Shown one piece after another: positions 53,342-58,059 of a DNA stretch of 58,059 bases. A model generated the notes under the pieces. That model ran no database searches. It saw nothing but the letters and a program-made list of their open reading frames with translations, and was not told where the DNA came from. Numbering within the stretch: position 1 is the stretch's first letter; each line of letters begins with the position of its first letter. Both the position numbers and the translations under genes were made by a program. Source of the stretch: Deltaproteobacteria bacterium UBA2221 (GTDB lineage: Bacteria; Desulfobacterota; Syntrophorhabdia; Syntrophorhabdales; WCHB1-27); assembly GCA_002328485.1 (NCBI GenBank), contig DCUF01000034.1, positions 1 to 58,059 of the forward strand. The letters run 5' to 3'.

Positions 53342-54246
53342 GCCTTCAGGGTTGCCTCGGAAAGAATTCTTTCTACCAGTTGATCAAAGGTCCTGCCCAG
53401 AGAAGCCCACGCCTTGGGGACCAGGGATGTCTCGGTCATGCCGGGAGATGTATTGATGTCTATCACGTAGGGGACATCATCGTGGATGATCATGTCTATC
53501 CGCACACAGCCGGCCATCTCGAAGGCACTCCATGCTTCCAATGCGATCTCCGATGCCCTGAAGGTAAGCTGGATCGGAAGATCCGCGGGGACGAGGTATT
53601 CGGTCATGCCCTTTGTATATTTTGCGGTGAAGTCGTAAAAGCCGGAAGACGGTTTCACCTCTACGATGGGCAGGGGCTCCCCATTGACGATCCCCACCGT
53701 AATCTCCCTGCCGGGCAGATACTCCTCTATGAGGACTTTTTTATCGTAACGGAGGGCTTCGGTCAAGGCCTTATGTACCTCAGATTCATCGTTAACGACG
53801 CTGATGCCGATGGTCGAGCCCTCGTGGGCAGGCTTCACGATAAAGGGGTAGGGAAAAGAGAAGGTCGAGCCGGCAAAACAGACCGTGTAGCGGGGCGTAG
53901 GAAGTTTTCGGCTCTCAAGAACAAACTTGGAGATGTATTTGTCCATGGCCAGGGCCGAGGCGAGAACGCCCGATCCTGTATAGGGAATGCCCAGGATCTC
54001 CAATAGCCCCTGAATGGCCCCGTCCTCACCGTAACGCCCGTGAAGGGCAATATAGGCCACTTCTATCGCTTCGGTGCGTAGTTTCTCGGAAATCGCGTTG
54101 TCTACGTCGATCCCTACGGCTTTGTAGCCACTCCCCTGCAAGCTCTTGAGGATTGCGTTGCCGCTCTTCAGTGATATCTCCCGCTCTGAAGAGACCCCTC
54201 CCATCAGGACCGCCACCTTCTTCTGCTTCAGCGCCTCTTTATCCAT
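53338..54246 (-). CDS. ddl: D-alanine--D-alanine ligase
   Basis: 302 residues from ATG 54246; an earlier in-frame TTG at 54264 lies inside murB and is less likely. ATP-grasp enzyme making the D-Ala-D-Ala dipeptide. VLMGGVSSEREISLKSG, HGRYGEDGAIQGLLE, PFIVKPAHEGSTIGIS and the C-terminal YVIDINTSPGMTETS are the diagnostic motifs. It overlaps murB by 8 nt and ftsQ by 4 nt. Confidence 0.96.
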   Translation of the reverse strand: MDKEALKQKKVAVLMGGVSSEREISLKSGNAILKSLQGSGYKAVGIDVDNAISEKLRTEAIEVAYIALHGRYGEDGAIQGLLEILGIPYTGSGVLASALAMDKYISKFVLESRKLPTPRYTVCFAGSTFSFPYPFIVKPAHEGSTIGISVVNDESEVHKALTEALRYDKKVLIEEYLPGREITVGIVNGEPLPIVEVKPSSGFYDFTAKYTKGMTEYLVPADLPIQLTFRASEIALEAWSAFEMAGCVRIDMIIHDDVPYVIDINTSPGMTETSLVPKAWASLGRTFDQLVERILSEATLKA

Positions 54247-55135
54247 TGAAACCCCACAATTCAACCTCTTCCTCCATGACCGTTCCCAATTTCTCGTATA
54301 CCTCTTTCTTAACCTTCTCTATCAACCTTTTTACATCAAGGGCAGAGGCATGTCCGAGGTTGACGATGAAGTTCGGATGCTTGGGTGAGAGACAGGCGTC
54401 GCCAAAACGAAATCCCCGCAGTCCGGCAGCATCTATGGTCTGCCAGGCCGGTTGGCCGTTCTTGTTCTTGAAAACGGAGCCAGCCGAGGGCCATTCCATG
54501 GGGTGCTTATTTATCCGTTCACCCCATACATACGCCATGTCCCCTTTGATGGATTCCAGATCCTTCTCCTTCAGCAAAAACTCCGCCCAGGTCACGCAGT
54601 CGGATGCGCTCAAGCCCGACGTGCGATAACCGAGGCTCAGATCGCCCCGTCCGACAGTCCGGGAAACCCCGCTTTCATCCACGGTGGTGATCTCCATAAG
54701 ATGATCCGATATCACGCTTCCGAAACTTCCAGCATTCATCTTCACAGCCCCGCCAACGGTCCCCGGGATGCCGAAGAGCTTCTCGATACCCGACAAACCC
54801 CTTTTAGCGCATTCTTTTATCAGGCCTTTGAGCGATCCGCCGCCTCCTACACGGGCCCTTACGCCGTGAGTGGTTCTGCTGAATCGCAGGCCGGCCATCT
54901 TCCGCGTCCTGATCACGACCCCATCAAATCCCTGGTCGCTCACAATGACATTCGTGCCGTTGCCCAAAAACCGGTAGGCAATTCCATGTTCCTTGGCCAT
55001 TCTGACCGCGTTCGTCAAATCAGTCTGGTCTTCGGGATAGACGAGATACCTCGCCTTGCCTCCGACTCTCATGGAGGTATACCGTTTCATGCTCACTTCG
55101 GTAAGTATCTGTCCTCTTACGCCTGTCCACTTCAT
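54239..55135 (-). CDS. murB: UDP-N-acetylenolpyruvoylglucosamine reductase
   Basis: 298 residues, FAD enzyme of peptidoglycan precursor synthesis. FAD-binding TSMRVGGKARYLVYP and GNGTNVIVSD, KLFGIPGTVGGAVKMNAGSFG, the catalytic SAGSVFKN near residue 220 and the C-terminal glutamate region PKHPNFIVNLG. This gene has the main-chromosome composition; murC upstream does not past its C-terminal part. Confidence 0.96.
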   Translation of the reverse strand: MKWTGVRGQILTEVSMKRYTSMRVGGKARYLVYPEDQTDLTNAVRMAKEHGIAYRFLGNGTNVIVSDQGFDGVVIRTRKMAGLRFSRTTHGVRARVGGGGSLKGLIKECAKRGLSGIEKLFGIPGTVGGAVKMNAGSFGSVISDHLMEITTVDESGVSRTVGRGDLSLGYRTSGLSASDCVTWAEFLLKEKDLESIKGDMAYVWGERINKHPMEWPSAGSVFKNKNGQPAWQTIDAAGLRGFRFGDACLSPKHPNFIVNLGHASALDVKRLIEKVKKEVYEKLGTVMEEEVELWGFNG

Positions 55136-55197
55136 AGAGATCCGCTCATGCTCGGCTGCACCGATTCCCTTCCCGGTTCACCGCCTATTGCCACGGT

Positions 55198-56586
55198 TCA
55201 CCCCTCTTGCCGATGTTCAGACCACAGCGCTGCCAGGCTATCGCTCACCTTTACGATGTCGCCCGCCCCGAGGGTCACAACCATGTCCCCTGGTTGCGCC
55301 ATCTGAACGATCTTTTCCATAACCTCTTTTTTCGAGGGGATATAGAGCACCTGCTTGTGACCGCTCATCCGAATCCGCTCTGCAAGGGCCTCTCCGCTTA
55401 CGCCCTCTATAGGCTCTTCCGAGGCAGCATAGATGTCGGTCATGATCAACACGTCGGCCTCGTTGAACGAGGTGGTGAACTCCTCCATAAGCCCCTTCGT
55501 TCTCGTATATCGGTGAGGCTGGAAGGCGACGATGACCCTCCCCCCCTGGGATATCGATCGAACGGCGGCAAGGGTTGCCTTGATCTCGGTGGGGTGGTGC
55601 GCGTAGTCGTCAACCACGAACACACCGCCCACGTCGCCGACGTGGTCAAAGCGGCGGCGAACGCCGCTGAAGGATTCGAGCGGCCCGACGGCCGCGCGCA
55701 CGTCCAGGGCAAGCGAGTAGATGGCAGCGAGCACACCGGTTGCGTTGAGGACGTTGTGCGTGCCCGGCACCGCGATTCGCGCCGCAATCGCGGTGCCATC
55801 AGGCAGAGTGACCGTGAAACGGTGTCCAAGGCCTTCCCGTACAAGATCGCTGCAACGGACATCGGCCTCGGCCGCTGCCCCGTACGTCACGACCCGGCAC
55901 CGGGCAGACGCCCTGGCCAGATCCACGAGCCCGCGATCGTCTGCGCATACCACAGCGGCACCGGCCGGATCGATTGCGGCTACAAAGCGCCCAAAGGTCT
56001 CGATGATGGCCTCGAACGACCCGTAGTGATCAAGGTGATCGGGCTCCACGTTCGTGATGACGGCAACGTGCGGCCGGAGATGCAGAAATGAGCCGTCACT
56101 CTCGTCGGCCTCAACTACATAGTAACCGGCGGCCCCGCAGCGGGCGTTCGCTCCCATGTCGTTCAGCTCGCCGCCAATGAGGAACGTGGGATCGAGCCCC
56201 ATGCCGTCGAGAACGGTTGCCAGCATTGAACTCGTCGTGGTCTTGCCGTGCGTGCCGGCAACCGCGAGCGTCGCATCGTCACCGGCCAGATGCGCGAGCA
56301 TCCTAGCCCTGGGCCAGACCTCGAGACCGCGACGGCGTGCCTCGGCCAGTTCGGGATTGGACTCTGGGATGGCGGATGAGATCACTACGACATCAGGGTC
56401 GCCAAGGTTCTCCGCGGTGTGTCCGATCGACACGCGGACGCCAGCCTCCTGCAATGCCGTCGCGTAGCGGCTCGCCTTGAGATCCGAGCCGGTCACGACG
56501 AAGCCCCGGTCGTGCAGCACGCGCGCAAGCCCGCTCATACCTGCCCCACCGATGCCGATGAAATGCGCGTAGGCGGTGTTGGTCAC
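55198..56586 (-). CDS. murC: UDP-N-acetylmuramate--L-alanine ligase, compositionally hybrid
   Basis: 462 residues with an intact frame. The N-terminal domain has IGIGGAGMSGLARVL and the ATP loop AGTHGKTTTSS; the middle has EADESDGSFLHL, and DDYAHHPTEIKATL marks the start of the C-terminal domain. The N-terminal two-thirds is high-GC and actinobacterial in style; the last third (from about VRSISQGGRVIVAFQPHRYTRTK) fits the neighbouring deltaproteobacterial genes. The switch falls at the highly conserved AHHPTE motif. Either a chimeric assembly or a recombinant gene; the hybrid reads through without a stop. Confidence 0.93.
   Translation of the reverse strand: MTNTAYAHFIGIGGAGMSGLARVLHDRGFVVTGSDLKASRYATALQEAGVRVSIGHTAENLGDPDVVVISSAIPESNPELAEARRRGLEVWPRARMLAHLAGDDATLAVAGTHGKTTTSSMLATVLDGMGLDPTFLIGGELNDMGANARCGAAGYYVVEADESDGSFLHLRPHVAVITNVEPDHLDHYGSFEAIIETFGRFVAAIDPAGAAVVCADDRGLVDLARASARCRVVTYGAAAEADVRCSDLVREGLGHRFTVTLPDGTAIAARIAVPGTHNVLNATGVLAAIYSLALDVRAAVGPLESFSGVRRRFDHVGDVGGVFVVDDYAHHPTEIKATLAAVRSISQGGRVIVAFQPHRYTRTKGLMEEFTTSFNEADVLIMTDIYAASEEPIEGVSGEALAERIRMSGHKQVLYIPSKKEVMEKIVQMAQPGDMVVTLGAGDIVKVSDSLAALWSEHRQEG
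55560..55680. other. Abrupt base-composition change inside murC
   Basis: By hand count, 60-base blocks are 52% (55321), 55% (55441), 60% (55501), 62% (55561), 68% (55621), 73% (55681), then 67% (56581) and 70% (57181) G+C. Neighbouring bases to the left (54241 block) are as low as 43%. The step coincides with the DDYAHHPTEIKATL codons (about 55569-55622). Confidence 0.7.
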
Positions 56587-57698
56587 CGCGCCTCCTTTCG
56601 CGTCGCACAGGCCTGTGTGACCAGCGCAACCACACGCTCTGCCGCATCGCGGCGCGCGAGTGTTGCCGCAGCCTCGGCCATCCTGTCCCGACGCTTCTCA
56701 TCTGTCACGAGACGCATCACGGCGTCCCTGAATAGTCCACTCTCCAGGTCCGAGTCGGAAACGACCTCGGCGCCCCCTGCCTGCGCCACCGCGCGCGCGT
56801 TGAGCGTCTGATGGTCGTCGGTGGCGTAGGGATACGGAACCAGCACCGCCGCCCGTCCGACTGCGGTTATCTCGGCGATTGATGTAGCGCCTGCCCGGGA
56901 GACGATCGCGTCGGACGCTGCGATCGCATCGCCCATCGCATCGATGTAGTCCACGACCCGGTAGCGTGGCTCGGACCCGCCGAGAGCGGCTTCAACGCGC
57001 TCGGCCACGGATGTGCTCTCAATCCTACCTGCCACGTGCACGACCTGCAATGACGGAACTGCCATGAGCCCGGGAGCAAGCGCGATCATTGTGTCGTTGA
57101 TGTGCCGCGCGCCACGGCTGCCTCCGAACACGAGCAGGACCACTGCGTCGGCCGGAAGCTCCATTATGAGCCTCCCCCGATCGCGATCGGCCTCGAGAAC
57201 CGCCGCGCGTACAGGATTGCCGGTCACGACCGCTCGCTCGGGGTGTGCCAGGTGCCTGATCGAGCCCTCGTACGTCGTGCCGACGGCGCAGGCCCATCGG
57301 GACAAGACCCGATTGGCCAGACCCGGCACGGAGTTCTGCTCGTGGAGCACGAGCGGAATCCGCCTCAGCGCCGCCGCAAGACCCACCGGCAGCGACACGT
57401 ACCCACCAACGCCGAGCACGACATCCGGCCTGAACTCACGGATCGCCCGGGCCGCCTTGAAGATCGACACCAGCGTCACGCATGCCGATGTCACCAGGGA
57501 GAAGGGACGCGCACGATCGAAGCCACGCGACGGCACCGCGCGAAATGCCACCCCTGCCAAGGGCACCAGCTGTGCCTCAAGACCGTCTGGCGTACCGACA
57601 AACGCGATCTCATGCCCGGCGGCGCGAAGATGCTCCGCCACCGTCAAGGCTGGATAGATGTGTCCCGCCGTTCCGCCGCCGCTCAGCAGTACTCGCAC
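56583..57698 (-). CDS. murG: UDP-GlcNAc--undecaprenyl-PP-MurNAc-pentapeptide GlcNAc transferase
   Basis: 371 residues, final cytoplasmic step of lipid II synthesis. GSGGTAGHIYPAL-type G-loop (MRVLLSGGGTAGHIYPAL), G-loop 2 GVGGYVSLPVGLAA, HEQNSVPGLANRVL, and the UDP-GlcNAc site GASRGARH-like GGSRGARHIND and RAGATSIAEI. High GC and style suggest actinobacterial origin. It overlaps murC by 4 nt and the ftsW tail by 89 nt. Confidence 0.96.
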   Translation of the reverse strand: MRVLLSGGGTAGHIYPALTVAEHLRAAGHEIAFVGTPDGLEAQLVPLAGVAFRAVPSRGFDRARPFSLVTSACVTLVSIFKAARAIREFRPDVVLGVGGYVSLPVGLAAALRRIPLVLHEQNSVPGLANRVLSRWACAVGTTYEGSIRHLAHPERAVVTGNPVRAAVLEADRDRGRLIMELPADAVVLLVFGGSRGARHINDTMIALAPGLMAVPSLQVVHVAGRIESTSVAERVEAALGGSEPRYRVVDYIDAMGDAIAASDAIVSRAGATSIAEITAVGRAAVLVPYPYATDDHQTLNARAVAQAGGAEVVSDSDLESGLFRDAVMRLVTDEKRRDRMAEAAATLARRDAAERVVALVTQACATRKEAR

Positions 57699-58059
57699 GG
57701 TCTTGAGACCCCCTCACGATCGAGTCTTCCTTGGGCCCCCGGGTGGTCTTGCCACGCACGAGGCGGACTTTCGAGGTGCCGCCGTAGCGAGACACGGCGA
57801 TGATGAGACCGACACACGCCATCGTAAGCGTCAGAGACGTGCCACCCGAACTCACAAACGGCAACGTCACGCCGGTGATCGGCATTAGGCCAGTCACAGC
57901 CGCCATATTCATCAGGGCCTGCATGGCAATCATCGCCGTAAGGCCGCCCGCAAGCAACCGGCCGAAGGAATCCCGGCACTCCAGAGCAATGCGGATCCCT
58001 GCATAGGCGAAGAGCAAGAACGCCGCCACGACCGCCAGCGTTCCCATGAAGCCGAACTC
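57610..58059 (-). CDS. ftsW: Cell division protein FtsW (peptidoglycan polymerase), C-terminal part
   Basis: The gene runs off the right edge; the frame is open to base 58059. The visible 150 residues cover the last membrane segments and the SEDS signature MNMAAVTGLMPITGVTLPFVSSGGTSL, then a short basic cytoplasmic tail. SEDS glycosyltransferase for septal wall. Its tail overlaps the murG start by 89 nt, longer than usual. Composition is that of the high-GC end. Confidence 0.9.
   Translation of the reverse strand, partial: EFGFMGTLAVVAAFLLFAYAGIRIALECRDSFGRLLAGGLTAMIAMQALMNMAAVTGLMPITGVTLPFVSSGGTSLTLTMACVGLIIAVSRYGGTSKVRLVRGKTTRGPKEDSIVRGSQDRASTAERRRNGGTHLSSLDGGGASSRRRA

Noticed and set aside
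1..58059. tRNA genes, CRISPR arrays and insertion sequences
   Set aside because: Intergenic stretches were read for TψC-arm patterns, regularly spaced repeats and transposase remnants; none found apart from the elements described.

Overview
The window reads as a Gram-negative, deltaproteobacteria-like (Desulfobacterota) chromosome, probably from an anaerobe. The basis is an LPS inner-core heptose pathway, a sigma-54 style two-component pair, a CarD regulator, several radical SAM enzymes and a standard mur/fts cluster. A syntrophic lineage is possible, but nothing here fixes the genus. The last 2.4 kb differs: base composition and protein style change abruptly inside murC (about 55560-55680), and the murC N-terminal part, murG and ftsW look actinobacterial. 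The right end is therefore either a chimeric assembly or a genuine exchange.

Layout. 1-6 kb: the end of a biotin-dependent carboxyltransferase gene converges on smc and gltX1, which overlap. 6.2-10.4 kb: carD, a PIN/TRAM membrane protein, ispD, ispF and a second glutamyl-tRNA synthetase, driven by a near-consensus promoter. 10.3-14.1 kb: a histidine kinase and a sigma-54 activator with a non-Fis C-terminus, then twin 18-bp palindromes, a candidate -24/-12 promoter and a small secreted Ala/Lys/Pro-rich protein; these look like one regulatory circuit. 14.2-17.3 kb: trpS and a PriA homologue without helicase motifs. 17.6-24 kb: a GntR/FCD regulator, a small hypothetical protein, an NCS2 permease, an acyl-CoA ligase, RNase III and a radical SAM protein. 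24-39.3 kb: a mostly leftward cell-surface glycan and LPS-core cluster containing glycosyltransferases, a double-domain sugar kinase, amino-sugar enzymes, the split HldE functions, two heptosyltransferases and an embedded B12-type radical SAM enzyme. 39.3-48.4 kb: thioesterase, radical SAM, FtsB, then mixed small genes (methyltransferase with AraC regulator, HD hydrolase, DUF2071, SDR, SYLF). 48.6-58 kb: a leftward division and wall cluster in the order ftsW-murG-murC-murB-ddl-ftsQ-ftsA-ftsZ, followed by a radical SAM gene.

The least expected features are a family of octamer-based inverted-repeat elements at three gene ends of the LPS cluster, which also supply C-terminal codons; the sigma-54 circuit; the ATPase-dead PriA; the tandem kinase; and the murC compositional break. 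No tRNA, rRNA, CRISPR array or intact insertion sequence was seen.
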